From Flavobacteriales bacterium (lineage in GTDB: Bacteria > Bacteroidota > Bacteroidia > Flavobacteriales_F > PHOS-HE28): a stretch of DNA of 64,000 nt. Positions 1 through 8,249 of the stretch are shown piece after piece; within the stretch, counting starts at the first letter, position 1, and the number at the start of each line of letters is the position of its first letter. The notes below the pieces were generated by a model. It saw only the letters and a program-made list of their open reading frames with translations. It was not told where the DNA came from and ran no database searches. A program made the translations under genes and the position numbers. The stretch is taken from NCBI GenBank assembly GCA_016710685.1, contig JADJVC010000001.1, forward strand, positions 310,001-374,000. Reading direction: 5' to 3'.

Positions 1-185
1 CAAAAGAGACCAAGCACAGCACAGCGCGGCAGGCGGGCATGTTGGCGAAGGAAGCGGGAGTGAAGAAGTTACTCCTGGGCCATTTCAGTTCACGCTATAA
101 AAGCGCTGAAGAACTCGTGATGGAAGCCCGAGAAGTGTTCCCTGACACCCTTGCTGCCGAGGAAGGACGCACTTTTCCGGTGTGA
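1..185 (+). CDS. rnz: Ribonuclease Z, C-terminal fragment
   Basis: Partial gene entering from the left edge, read in the frame whose codons start at base 3, ending with TGA at 183-185. About 60 C-terminal residues are visible. They include the GHFSSRY motif, whose histidine is a metal ligand in the RNase Z/ElaC branch of metallo-beta-lactamases, preceded by HSTARQAG and followed by the family's usual tail. RNase Z is an endonuclease that trims the 3' trailer of tRNA precursors. The upstream part is outside the window. Recognition rests on a short but very characteristic tail. Confidence 0.85.
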   Translation, partial: KETKHSTARQAGMLAKEAGVKKLLLGHFSSRYKSAEELVMEAREVFPDTLAAEEGRTFPV

Positions 186-199
186 GCCGTTCCAACTCG

Positions 200-207
200 T
201 ACTTTCG
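200..207 (+). promoter_or_regulatory. Putative -7 element of a Bacteroidota promoter
   Basis: TACTTTCG, close to the Bacteroidota -7 consensus TAnnTTTG, lies 29 bp before the LuxR-type regulator start. No convincing -33 TTG was seen at the expected 19-bp spacing. The assignment is by motif and position only. Confidence 0.35.
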
Positions 208-236
208 CGCTGTTTAGGATCATTCTAAAGAGCAAA

Positions 237-908
237 ATGCGGATCAGGACTTTGTTAGCAGATCGTGGAGAGTTGGCATTGATCGGTCTCCGGGCCATTT
301 TGGGCGGTGAAAGCCGGATCGAGATCGTGGGCGCGGCGCGCAATGTGGAGGACATGCTTGCGCAGATCACCCAGCACCGGCCGCATGTGGTGATGATCGA
401 CCATACCGCTGAAGGCTTCGGTGCGGAAAGCATCCGGGAAGGCACAAAGCGATATAAGCGCACCCGGTTCGTGGCCATAACGCCCGACCCTTCGCAGCTC
501 GCTTTGATGAGCGCATTGCGTGCCGGGGTCACGAGCTATATCAAGAAGGATTGCGACCCGCAGGAGATCGTGGATTCCGTGATCAGCACGGGTGAAGGAC
601 GCAAATTCTTCTGCGGCAAGATCCTGCGTGCCATCCAAGGTTCAGCGATCGACGTGGCGGGCTTGGGCGAAGAAGCGACTTGCACACCGGTCACCATCAG
701 CGACCGTGAGGCGGAGATCATTTCTTTGATCGCCGAAGGCTGCTCCTATACCGGCATCGCCGACCGTCTTTGCTTGAGCGCGCACACCGTAACCACGCAC
801 CGCAAGAACATCATGCAAAAGCTGGGTGTGAACAATACCGCGTCGCTCGTGGTGTACGCCGTGAAGAACGGCTTGGTAAGCCCGAACAAGTTTCTGTTCA
901 ACGCTTAG
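237..908 (+). CDS. LuxR-family response regulator (REC-like plus HTH)
   Basis: A 223-residue protein with a receiver-like N-terminal domain (about residues 1-115) and a LuxR/GerE helix-turn-helix (about 154-213, ISDREAEIISL through TVTTHRKNIMQKLG). In the receiver, D55 in VVMIDHT sits where the phospho-acceptor is expected, with an Ala-Ile-Thr strand and a Lys-Lys pair (103-104) in place of the usual Thr/Ser and Lys. The N-terminal acidic pocket is reduced to one Asp (D9), so phosphorylation is plausible but not certain. It should act as a DNA-binding transcription regulator. No histidine kinase is adjacent, so the signal is unknown. The ATG start gives a full-length domain. Confidence 0.8.
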   Translation: MRIRTLLADRGELALIGLRAILGGESRIEIVGAARNVEDMLAQITQHRPHVVMIDHTAEGFGAESIREGTKRYKRTRFVAITPDPSQLALMSALRAGVTSYIKKDCDPQEIVDSVISTGEGRKFFCGKILRAIQGSAIDVAGLGEEATCTPVTISDREAEIISLIAEGCSYTGIADRLCLSAHTVTTHRKNIMQKLGVNNTASLVVYAVKNGLVSPNKFLFNA

Positions 909-929
909 ATATTTCCGCACCTTAGCGCC

Positions 930-1775
930 ATGGCAACATGGGTGGCGGATATTGGTGGCAGCAGTTCGCGTTGGGCGCGTATTGCCACGGAAGGCAGCGC
1001 AGAGATCCGCGGGGACCTGCCCGGTTTCAATCCTAATTCCGGTGATCCGGAAGCGTTGCTGAATGCACTTTCCGCTTTGCGGGAAAGTGGGGTGAACGAA
1101 GCGCACGAGGTTTTTGTGTACGGTGCCGGATGTGGCAGTGCGCAAGGGAAATCCAGCATGCGAACGGCGATGGCAACGGCTTGGCCGGCATCGACTATCA
1201 CTGTGGAGACGGACCTGCTTGGCGCGGCAAGAAGCATGTACGGCGAAGAGGAAGGGTTGATCCTGATCCTCGGCACAGGCATGAATTGTGGCCGCTACAT
1301 CGGCAAGGAACTGCAAACCCCGATGCCTTCCTTGGGGTGGATGCTCGGAGATGAAGGCAGCGGCGCGGACCTTGGCCGGGCCTTGTTGCGCGAGGCTTTG
1401 CTGGGGCTGCTTACAAAAGCTGAAGAAGCACTGCTCTTTCCAGAAGGCATCCACCGGGACCAATTGATGCAAGGTGTTTACCGATCAACCGCACAGCAGG
1501 CATTCCTCGCTTCTTTCGCGAAAAGACTGGCCACGTCGGGGGCGGAAGATCTTGCCGAACGCGTGATCGAACCGAGATTCATGGCAATGGGGAAGGTGCT
1601 CAGCCATTTTTTTCCGCAGCAAGAAGGCCCGTGGATCAAAGCCGTCGGCTCCATCGCTTGGGCGTTTGAGGAGCACTTGGAGAGCGCGCTCGGGCTGAAC
1701 GGGATATTCCTTACCGAGGTACAGCGGGATCCGATGGAAGGCTTGGTGCGCTTCCATTCGAAGCCCCGGAACTGA
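930..1775 (+). CDS. N-acetylglucosamine kinase-like (BadF/BadG ATPase family)
   Basis: A 281-residue sugar kinase of the ASKHA fold. The phosphate-1 loop DIGGSSSRW begins at residue 7, an ETDLLGAAR block with D95 is a likely catalytic/substrate segment, the second phosphate motif GTGMNCG is at 115-121, and GDEGSG follows at 140-145. These match the Bacteroidota group usually called N-acetylglucosamine kinase, which would phosphorylate amino sugars recovered from cell-wall turnover. It starts 21 bp after the regulator gene, so co-transcription is possible. Its last 65 bp overlap the 3' end of the convergent patatin gene. Substrate specificity is inferred from family resemblance only. Confidence 0.75.
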   Translation: MATWVADIGGSSSRWARIATEGSAEIRGDLPGFNPNSGDPEALLNALSALRESGVNEAHEVFVYGAGCGSAQGKSSMRTAMATAWPASTITVETDLLGAARSMYGEEEGLILILGTGMNCGRYIGKELQTPMPSLGWMLGDEGSGADLGRALLREALLGLLTKAEEALLFPEGIHRDQLMQGVYRSTAQQAFLASFAKRLATSGAEDLAERVIEPRFMAMGKVLSHFFPQQEGPWIKAVGSIAWAFEEHLESALGLNGIFLTEVQRDPMEGLVRFHSKPRN

Positions 1776-4089
1776 GCGCCTGTTCCCCTATCACCAAGGT
1801 TTTCAGCAAGCCGAGCGCAGCTTGGTTATCCGATGCTTGAATGGTGTTGAGCACTTGCTTTTTTTCCACGGCGGTCAGGTGCCAGCTCAGGCTTATCTCG
1901 TCGTCATCGTCGTGGCGCAGCTGCAGGTCTATGATGTGCAACGGGAAATCCACCCATGCATCACTTTGCTTAACCATCAGGTCGTAGTCCTGGTCTTGGC
2001 CCTTCACAAAGTTGCCGTAGATGTTGGAGACCGGGTCCAACAGACGGTCAAAAAGCGTGCGGGCAACGTGCTTGACTTCGAGTTCGCGCTGCTTATCGCG
2101 CATCTGTAGGATCACTACGTCACCGGTGTTCTCACTGATCCAATCGCGGAAGGTGTAGAGGAACATGAAGGTGGTGCGATAGCCGTAATTGTCGCGCACA
2201 CCCGCGTCCATCACGCGCATTTTCGGTCGGCTGGGCAAGGAAACGATCGGTGTGATGTAAGGGAACGAAGCGTTCATCCGAAGGGCGCTGCTCAGTTTCA
2301 AGTCCATCGGCGATTGGTCCTTGAAGAGCTTCGTGAACTCAACACTTTCCGGCTGAACCAGGCTGTGTACTTGTCCTTCCGGTTCGATGGCAGTGAGGTA
2401 AGACACCGGCTGAGGGCTGATCAAAACGCGGCGGCCGTCGTTGGCACTGGTGGGGCTGATCACCAGCAGCGGGGCTTTCCCGGCTTCGGCCTGTGCGGTT
2501 AGGTCGCCCAAGCGGATGTTGAATAATCCTCCCGTGAGTGAATCCATGCGTTGCTCAAAGGCAAAGCCGCGGTCCAGCGTGTAAGTGCGGCCTTGGTCAT
2601 GCACCTTGCGGTAGCGTATGAACATGTCGTTGGTTACCAAACTGAACGTGACGGGATTGAGAATGTCCGATGCGAGGCGGTCGAGGTGGCTGGCATGGCC
2701 TGCCGGGGCGTGCTTTGCCGGATCGCTAGCCGTCTCCAAACGCATGAAATAGGTGGCCCCGATCAAACCGCCACTACTGCCGGTCACCAATGCCGTGCGA
2801 TCCATCAAGTCGCCTCCCAACATACTGTCTGAAACTTGCAGACAACGGAAGGTCCAGAGCAGCGCGCGAGATCCACCGCCGCTGGTGTTCACGATAATAA
2901 GCACCGGCTTTTTTCCGGCATGAGGCAAAGCGTCGTTGTGTTCTTTCCAGCGCTCCAGCGTTTGCAGTTCCAATTCGGCATCTCGACTTGCGGCGCCTGT
3001 GTCCGTAGCCAAGGCGAGTATGGTTTCGCGGTCATAGGGAGCGGGTTTTCCATCGTAGTTCAGCCCATAGGCCTGTGCGTCGTACAAAAAGCGTTGGGAG
3101 TGCAGGCTCAAGGTGTTCAGGCCGACAGCCAGCAGCAGCATCGCCGTTACCAGCCAGCCTTTGATCCAACTGGTGAACGCACTGAAGAGCATTAACAGAA
3201 CAGTGAAAAGCAGGAATACGCTCGCACCGGCGGGAATGGCGAAGAACGGGGTATTGCTGAACGCGCCCAACGCGATGAAAGAAGCCACGATGGCGATCTC
3301 GAATATGCTCCCGTTGATGTGGTTCTGCCAGAGCACGGCCCGCAGCATTTCCTTGTCGTAGTGGGTGCTGCTTCGCGCCAACGCCAAACGGAACGGCCAG
3401 GTGAGGTATGTGTCCACGCGCCATTTGCGCAGGAACTGAGCTCGCCTGAGCCACCGGTTACTCCTGCGCTGTTCCTGCCTTTTTTGTGATGGTGCCTGTG
3501 GAATAATGTCCACCATCGGTTGTGCTTCTTTCTCCAAGGTTTCAATGTCCTTGCCCAAAATTTGGTGCAGGTCCGTGTTGGTGCGCATGAAGTACAGTCG
3601 TGCCAGCATCAGGAACAGCACAATGCCGACAAGGAAACCCAGCAAGTGCAGCAATGCCGAGCCGACAGGCACCAGTTCTTTCTGCGTTTGCAGGCGGAAA
3701 GAGCACACCAAGTAAGTGAGGATGAACAACACCGGAATGATGCTGTTATTGATATTGAACTTCAAAAAGGGCTTAGCAAGCGTGGCCACGAAAGGGAACC
3801 GATAAGCGTGCAACGTGTAAGTGAACAAGTTGAACGCCGTGATAAACCCGCCAAGCGCGAAGCCCAAGATCATGAAGGACCAAACGGTGGCCGTACCGAA
3901 ATACTCCGGGTAGAGGAAAAGGTAGGGGATGCCGTACTTCAGCCCGATGCTCTGGGTGATGTAGCCGAAGAACACCAGCCAGCACAGCACCGTAACGTGG
4001 TTCTTCTTCAAGTGCAACAGCAATAGTTGCAGCGGAAAGAAGAACACCACACGTGCGGCGATCTTGCGGAATTTGGCCCTTTTGGTCAT
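1711..4089 (-). CDS. Multi-pass membrane protein with C-terminal patatin-like phospholipase domain
   Basis: A 792-residue protein. The first ~335 residues hold several hydrophobic segments (around 14-28, 33-58, 68-95, 117-131, 143-166, 263-305 and 312-330). The second half is a patatin-like lipase domain: a glycine-rich oxyanion stretch SGGGSR (403-408), the nucleophile elbow GSSGG with S439, and the acidic motif DAG with D628, giving the Ser-Asp dyad. It probably hydrolyses lipid acyl esters at the inner membrane. I start at the ATG at 4089; a TTG lies one codon upstream. The end overlaps the convergent kinase gene by 65 bp. The lipid substrate and side of the membrane are not evident. Confidence 0.7.
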   Translation of the reverse strand: MTKRAKFRKIAARVVFFFPLQLLLLHLKKNHVTVLCWLVFFGYITQSIGLKYGIPYLFLYPEYFGTATVWSFMILGFALGGFITAFNLFTYTLHAYRFPFVATLAKPFLKFNINNSIIPVLFILTYLVCSFRLQTQKELVPVGSALLHLLGFLVGIVLFLMLARLYFMRTNTDLHQILGKDIETLEKEAQPMVDIIPQAPSQKRQEQRRSNRWLRRAQFLRKWRVDTYLTWPFRLALARSSTHYDKEMLRAVLWQNHINGSIFEIAIVASFIALGAFSNTPFFAIPAGASVFLLFTVLLMLFSAFTSWIKGWLVTAMLLLAVGLNTLSLHSQRFLYDAQAYGLNYDGKPAPYDRETILALATDTGAASRDAELELQTLERWKEHNDALPHAGKKPVLIIVNTSGGGSRALLWTFRCLQVSDSMLGGDLMDRTALVTGSSGGLIGATYFMRLETASDPAKHAPAGHASHLDRLASDILNPVTFSLVTNDMFIRYRKVHDQGRTYTLDRGFAFEQRMDSLTGGLFNIRLGDLTAQAEAGKAPLLVISPTSANDGRRVLISPQPVSYLTAIEPEGQVHSLVQPESVEFTKLFKDQSPMDLKLSSALRMNASFPYITPIVSLPSRPKMRVMDAGVRDNYGYRTTFMFLYTFRDWISENTGDVVILQMRDKQRELEVKHVARTLFDRLLDPVSNIYGNFVKGQDQDYDLMVKQSDAWVDFPLHIIDLQLRHDDDDEISLSWHLTAVEKKQVLNTIQASDNQAALGLLKTLVIGEQALSSGASNGSAPSLPSDPAVPR

Positions 4090-4162
4090 CAATTCTTCGC
4101 GCTTTCACGCACCGGCCAAGGTAGGGTCGGCGCGCCTGTGCGCACGCCTTCTACGTGATCTT

Positions 4163-5851
4163 TCAGATCTTGGCTACAACGGCCGCCATTACTTCGGCTT
4201 CCATGGCCTCTGCTTTGGTCTTCAAGGCTTCGGCTTCGTCCATCACTTTCTTCTGAAATTTGGCATCGTCAAAACCCTTGAAGTTGGTGCGAACGTTGAG
4301 GTAAGCAGCCAGTGCGCCCGTGCGTGCACACATGGCGCCCACGCCGCCGTCGGTGATGCTGCTTTCCATGCCGCTGTGCGTCATGGCCTTGGCAATGTCC
4401 ATGCTTTCCACGCAGGCGCGCATGGTTTCCAAGGGCACCAGAATGGCGCCTTTGGTGGCTTCGTGGATGGCCGCGGCACGAGCTGATTTTTCATCCGGCG
4501 TCCCTTTTGGCAGGCCCATGGCCTTCAAAATACGGTCAAAGGAGCGCGTGTCCTCATCCACGAGGAAAAGCAGCTTTTCGCGCAGCACCTGTGCTTTTTC
4601 GGCCCATGCGCTGAATTCGGCCCAACGGTCGTCCCAGCCGCGCTTGTTGGCGCTGAGGTTGGCTACCATGCCGCCCAAAGCCGCGCCCATGGCCCCGATA
4701 ATGGCGGCCACGGAGCCGCCGCCCGGTGCAGGCGATTCCGCTGCGGTCTCTTCGGTGAAGCGGCTCAACGTCATGCTGACCAAGCGCGTGTCCTCCGGAT
4801 TTTCCAACTGGTATTCGATCACCTTTTTGCGGGGATCGAAAGGGGCGAGGTCGTCCAGCCCGAGCGACTTTACGGCGATGGTGATCTTCTCGCGCTCGCT
4901 GATGCCCAGGCTGCGCTCTTGGCGCTTCAGGTAGAAATCGGCGGCATCCAGCAAAGCTTGCTTCGGCACCAGGCCCACCAGCTCGCTGCCGGTAACGCGT
5001 ATGCCGCGCTCGGCCGCGCTCTTGCACGCTTCATCAAACGCAATGTGGACGGGCGTTACATCGCTATCGTTGAGGTTCAATGAGAGCTGCGCAATGCCGT
5101 ATTCCTCAATGAACCAACCGATGCCCTTCACGGCTTTCAGTTTACCGGGTTCGATCACCGGTTCGCCCTTGGCATCGGTGATGATCTTGCCGGTCAACGT
5201 GCCGCCTTCGCGCTTCACACGGCCGCTTTCCCGCAGGTCGAAAGCGATGCTGTTCGCCTTGCGCACACTGGTGGTGTTAAGGTTTACGTTGTACGCGATC
5301 AAGATCTTGCGCACACCAACGGCGGTTGCGCCACTCCGTTTCACCGAAGCGTTCCATTCCGCAGGACCGAAGTCCGGCTTCCATGCTGGGTCTACCAATT
5401 TCTTCTCCAAACCTTCGTATTCGCCGGCGCGGTTGTTCGCCAAGTTGCGGCGTTTTTCCTCGCGGGCCGCGGTTTCGTAAGCGTAAACAGGTATGCCCAG
5501 TTCCTTGCCGATGCGCTCACCCAGTGCATGTGCGTAGGGCACAAGTTCTTCCATGGAAATGCCGCTAATGGGCACCAGCGGACAAACATCCGTAGCCCCG
5601 AAGCGCGGGTGCTCACCATGTTGAAGGCTCATGTCAATAAGCTCCTGCGCCTTCTTCACCAAGCGGAAAGCCGCCTCGCAAACTGGACCGGGTTCACCCA
5701 CGAAGGTGATCACGGTGCGGTTGGTGGCTTTGCCGGGATCGACATCCAGCAGGCGAACGCCTTCAACGGTAGCGGCGGCTGCTGCAATGGCATCGATCTT
5801 AGCACGGTCGCGGCCTTCACTGATGTTGGGAACGCATTCGATAATGGGCAT
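4163..5851 (-). CDS. ftcD: Bifunctional glutamate formimidoyltransferase / formimidoyltetrahydrofolate cyclodeaminase
   Basis: A 562-residue fusion. The N-terminal half (about 1-330) begins MPIIECVPNISEGRD, the hallmark start of glutamate formiminotransferase, which moves the formimino group from formiminoglutamate to tetrahydrofolate. The C-terminal ~195 residues form the cyclodeaminase domain, with PAPGGGSVAA typical of that family, releasing ammonia to give methenyl-THF. The two-domain layout and length match animal and Bacteroidota FTCD. It belongs to histidine degradation together with hutI, 1 kb upstream on the same strand. A TAGCTTTG promoter-like element lies just before the start. 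The patatin gene begins 73 bp downstream. Confidence 0.93.
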   Translation of the reverse strand: MPIIECVPNISEGRDRAKIDAIAAAAATVEGVRLLDVDPGKATNRTVITFVGEPGPVCEAAFRLVKKAQELIDMSLQHGEHPRFGATDVCPLVPISGISMEELVPYAHALGERIGKELGIPVYAYETAAREEKRRNLANNRAGEYEGLEKKLVDPAWKPDFGPAEWNASVKRSGATAVGVRKILIAYNVNLNTTSVRKANSIAFDLRESGRVKREGGTLTGKIITDAKGEPVIEPGKLKAVKGIGWFIEEYGIAQLSLNLNDSDVTPVHIAFDEACKSAAERGIRVTGSELVGLVPKQALLDAADFYLKRQERSLGISEREKITIAVKSLGLDDLAPFDPRKKVIEYQLENPEDTRLVSMTLSRFTEETAAESPAPGGGSVAAIIGAMGAALGGMVANLSANKRGWDDRWAEFSAWAEKAQVLREKLLFLVDEDTRSFDRILKAMGLPKGTPDEKSARAAAIHEATKGAILVPLETMRACVESMDIAKAMTHSGMESSITDGGVGAMCARTGALAAYLNVRTNFKGFDDAKFQKKVMDEAEALKTKAEAMEAEVMAAVVAKI

Positions 5852-5870
5852 TTCTTGGGATTTTGGGCTG

Positions 5871-5878
5871 CAAAGCTA
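5871..5878 (-). promoter_or_regulatory. Putative -7 element upstream of ftcD
   Basis: On the minus strand this reads TAGCTTTG, an exact TAnnTTTG match, 20 bp before the ftcD ATG. No clear -33 element is seen at a 19-bp spacing. Confidence 0.4.
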
Positions 5879-5948
5879 AGTTGGGGGTAGTTGTCCGTTG
5901 TCGCTTCCTGTTCGCGAGTTTGAATGACGAAGCAATCTTTGATTCAAC

Positions 5949-6114
5949 CAATTGGTGATTGGTTGATGGTGATTGGACGGCTGCCGACGGCTTCTTTAGC
6001 GAAGCCCGAGCGATCATATTCGGTCGCGCTTCGCGACCATACTGCATTGCACGTATTGACACCCTGTTGTTTCGCTACGCACGCCTAACAACTGACAACC
6101 AACAACTGACAACT
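5949..6114. repeat. Intergenic composite repeat: two heptad arrays around a hairpin-bearing block
   Basis: The 271-bp spacer between ftcD and the CPBP gene is mostly repeats. At 5949-5976 there are four 7-bp units (CAATTGG, TGATTGG, TTGATGG, TGATTGG). An ACGGCTGCCGAC block follows at 5977-5988. At 6014-6040 is a 27-nt segment containing the hairpin GGTCGCG-CTT-CGCGACC; it recurs with two mismatches at 24186-24212. At 6087-6114 there are four more units (AACAACT, GACAACC, AACAACT, GACAACT), the reverse complement of the AGTTGTY family at 24042. No gene is evident here. Confidence 0.75.
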
Positions 6115-6122
6115 AAGCCCAA

Positions 6123-6914
6123 TCAACTCCCATGCGGCAGCAACATGCTCGCACAATTGTTCAAAGCGTGCAACCACACGGAAGTCCAAATGCTGCCGGT
6201 TTCGGCCCGGGCGTAGCCGAGAAAGACACCTAACGGAAGCACGTAGAGCAGCAGGATGTACCAATCGTATTGCTGGTGTACCAAGGTGAACACGCCCGCG
6301 GTGATGGCGATGGAAGCGTGCTTGTCCAGCATGTGGCGTAGGGATCCGTAGAGCAGGCCACGCAACAGGAACTCCTCAAAAATGGCAGGAGCGAGGCCCA
6401 GGCCAAAGAACAGCAACGGATAATTCGTGGCGCTGGCCATGATCTTTTCCATGAACGCGCTGTCCATTTCCGGCAGGAAGTAGGCAATGCCTTCCAACAC
6501 GGCGAAGAGTAAGATGAAGCCACCCGTCCAAATGGCCGTGGGGCGCAGCTTGGGCATGTTCAAGGCTAAGAAAAAGCGCATGCGCTCGCCTTTCCAACGG
6601 TACACCAAGTAGAGCAACAAGGCCAAGCAGATCACGCCGGAGAGCAAGGACACCAGGGCGATCACATTGCCGTTGCTGGAAAGCTCCATCCAGCGCTCCT
6701 GGAACTTCGTAGTGTCCAGCATGGACATGGAAAAGCCCTGCGATGCGAACTCGGGCGTAAGCGCGATGACACGCCAGATCAGCGTGGCCATCTGCGCGAA
6801 CATGAAGCACATGAACACCAGCGAGAAATAGAGCAGGCCACGGGCCATTTCCAGTCCCGGCGGGCGCAGGGGCGTGGGTTCCGGAAGTGGGGCAGGTTCA
6901 AATGACGTTGCCAT
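6123..6914 (-). CDS. CPBP-family intramembrane glutamic endopeptidase
   Basis: A 263-residue protein with about six to eight hydrophobic segments. It carries the CPBP (Rce1/CAAX protease-like, Abi) motifs in order: EEFLLRG near residue 185, a histidine-bearing HQQYDW block, and the C-terminal HALNN motif. These form the intramembrane active site. Relatives process prenylated proteins or bacteriocin-related peptides, but most bacterial members have no known substrate. The ATG at 6914 lies inside hutI (17-bp overlap), indicating coupled translation; a TTG one codon upstream is an alternative start. Its place between hutI and ftcD is probably operon packing rather than a histidine-pathway role. 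Confidence 0.8.
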   Translation of the reverse strand: MATSFEPAPLPEPTPLRPPGLEMARGLLYFSLVFMCFMFAQMATLIWRVIALTPEFASQGFSMSMLDTTKFQERWMELSSNGNVIALVSLLSGVICLALLLYLVYRWKGERMRFFLALNMPKLRPTAIWTGGFILLFAVLEGIAYFLPEMDSAFMEKIMASATNYPLLFFGLGLAPAIFEEFLLRGLLYGSLRHMLDKHASIAITAGVFTLVHQQYDWYILLLYVLPLGVFLGYARAETGSIWTSVWLHALNNCASMLLPHGS

Positions 6915-8160
6915 CAATGATCACGTTGTGGATATGGTCGTTCCCGAAAGCGTAGGGCAAATAGGCCAACGAGGGAACGGGTTTGGTAATGATGAAGGAA
7001 GCACGTTTGCCTACGGTGATGCTGCCCAGTTCGCCGGAAAGTGACATGGCCGCAGCGGCGTTGAGCGTTGCGGCGTTAATGGCTTCTTCCGGCAGCATGC
7101 GCAATTGGATGCATGCCAAGGAAACCACGAGATTCATATTGCCGCTCGGCGTTGTTCCGGGGTTGAAATCCGTTGCCAAGGCAACAGGCAGTCCCGCGTT
7201 GATCATTTCGCGTGCCGGGCCGTAGGGAATGCGCAGGAAGAAAGAGCAGGAGGGAAGCAGTGTGGGATAGATGGGATGGACCTGTGCGGCGTGTGCTTCG
7301 GCCAGTGCCGTGATGTCCGCGGGTTCCATTACTTCCAAGTGGTCCACGCTTTGCGCACCTCGCATCAACGCGGCCTGTATGCCGCCAATGCTGGTGAACT
7401 GGTTGACATGCACCTTGCCCACAAGGCCATGTTCCGCGCCTGCGGCCAACACGCGCTCCATTTCCGGAACGGTGAAATAGTTGGTCTCACAAAAGCAGTC
7501 CACGAATTCCGCGAGGCCCTCTTTGGCCACTTTCGGAATGATGGTGTTGACGATGAGGTCCAAATAGCCTGTCCGGTTTTCCTTGAACTCCGGCGGAATG
7601 GCATGTGCGGCGAGCAGAGTGGCCTTGATCTGCAACGGTAGCGCGGCCTTCAGGCGTTTCACTATGCGGAGCATCTTCAGCTCGCTGTCCACGTCCAAGC
7701 CGTAGCCACTCTTGATCTCCACGGCCACGGAGCCTTGGCGCATCATGGTTTCCAACCGTGCTTTGGCCAAGTTGTAGAGCTCATCTTCGGGCATGGCGCG
7801 CAGTCGCATCGCGCTATTGATTATGCCGCCGCCCTTGGCCGCGATCTCCTGGTAGCTCAACCCGTTTATGCGGTCCACAAACTCGCCTTCGCGGCTGGCG
7901 GCGAACACGGTGTGCGTGTGTGGATCGCACCAGCCGGGCAGCACGTAACCACCGGCAGCATCCACGATCACTGTGCTGGTTTCGTTGTACGTCGCTGGTG
8001 GTACACCTGCGCCAAGTTCAACGATGCGGCCGTCCTCAGCGTAAAGCCAACCGTTTTCCAGCTGTGGCAATACGCCCATGGCTTCGCCGGCCACGTGGGT
8101 AACGCCCACAGGATGCGTGCCCACAAGCACTTTCGCGTTCTTGATCAACAATTTGCCCAT
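6898..8160 (-). CDS. hutI: Imidazolonepropionase
   Basis: A 420-residue amidohydrolase-fold enzyme, close to the usual 400-420. It hydrolyses 4-imidazolone-5-propanoate to N-formimino-L-glutamate, the third step of histidine degradation, whose product feeds FTCD. Visible motifs: PGWCDPHTHTVFA with metal-ligand histidines H81 and H83, a later HVNQF block, SVDHLE, and ATDFNPGT carrying the conserved metal-site Asp. The reading frame is open further upstream, but the ATG at 8160 (MGKLLIKNAKV) fits the family start, so the longer version is rejected. hutH and hutU are not in this window. Confidence 0.92.
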   Translation of the reverse strand: MGKLLIKNAKVLVGTHPVGVTHVAGEAMGVLPQLENGWLYAEDGRIVELGAGVPPATYNETSTVIVDAAGGYVLPGWCDPHTHTVFAASREGEFVDRINGLSYQEIAAKGGGIINSAMRLRAMPEDELYNLAKARLETMMRQGSVAVEIKSGYGLDVDSELKMLRIVKRLKAALPLQIKATLLAAHAIPPEFKENRTGYLDLIVNTIIPKVAKEGLAEFVDCFCETNYFTVPEMERVLAAGAEHGLVGKVHVNQFTSIGGIQAALMRGAQSVDHLEVMEPADITALAEAHAAQVHPIYPTLLPSCSFFLRIPYGPAREMINAGLPVALATDFNPGTTPSGNMNLVVSLACIQLRMLPEEAINAATLNAAAAMSLSGELGSITVGKRASFIITKPVPSLAYLPYAFGNDHIHNVIIDGNVI

Positions 8161-8249
8161 GGCGGGCGAAGGTCGGTACTGGAAACGGACTGCGGGAATC
8201 GTAGTGTCCGCCTGACCAAAATGGTTATCCCAATACGCTTCGGCAAGCA

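Noticed and set aside
5949..6114. CRISPR array
   Set aside because: Units are 7 bp with no spacers of 25-40 bp, and no cas genes are present.
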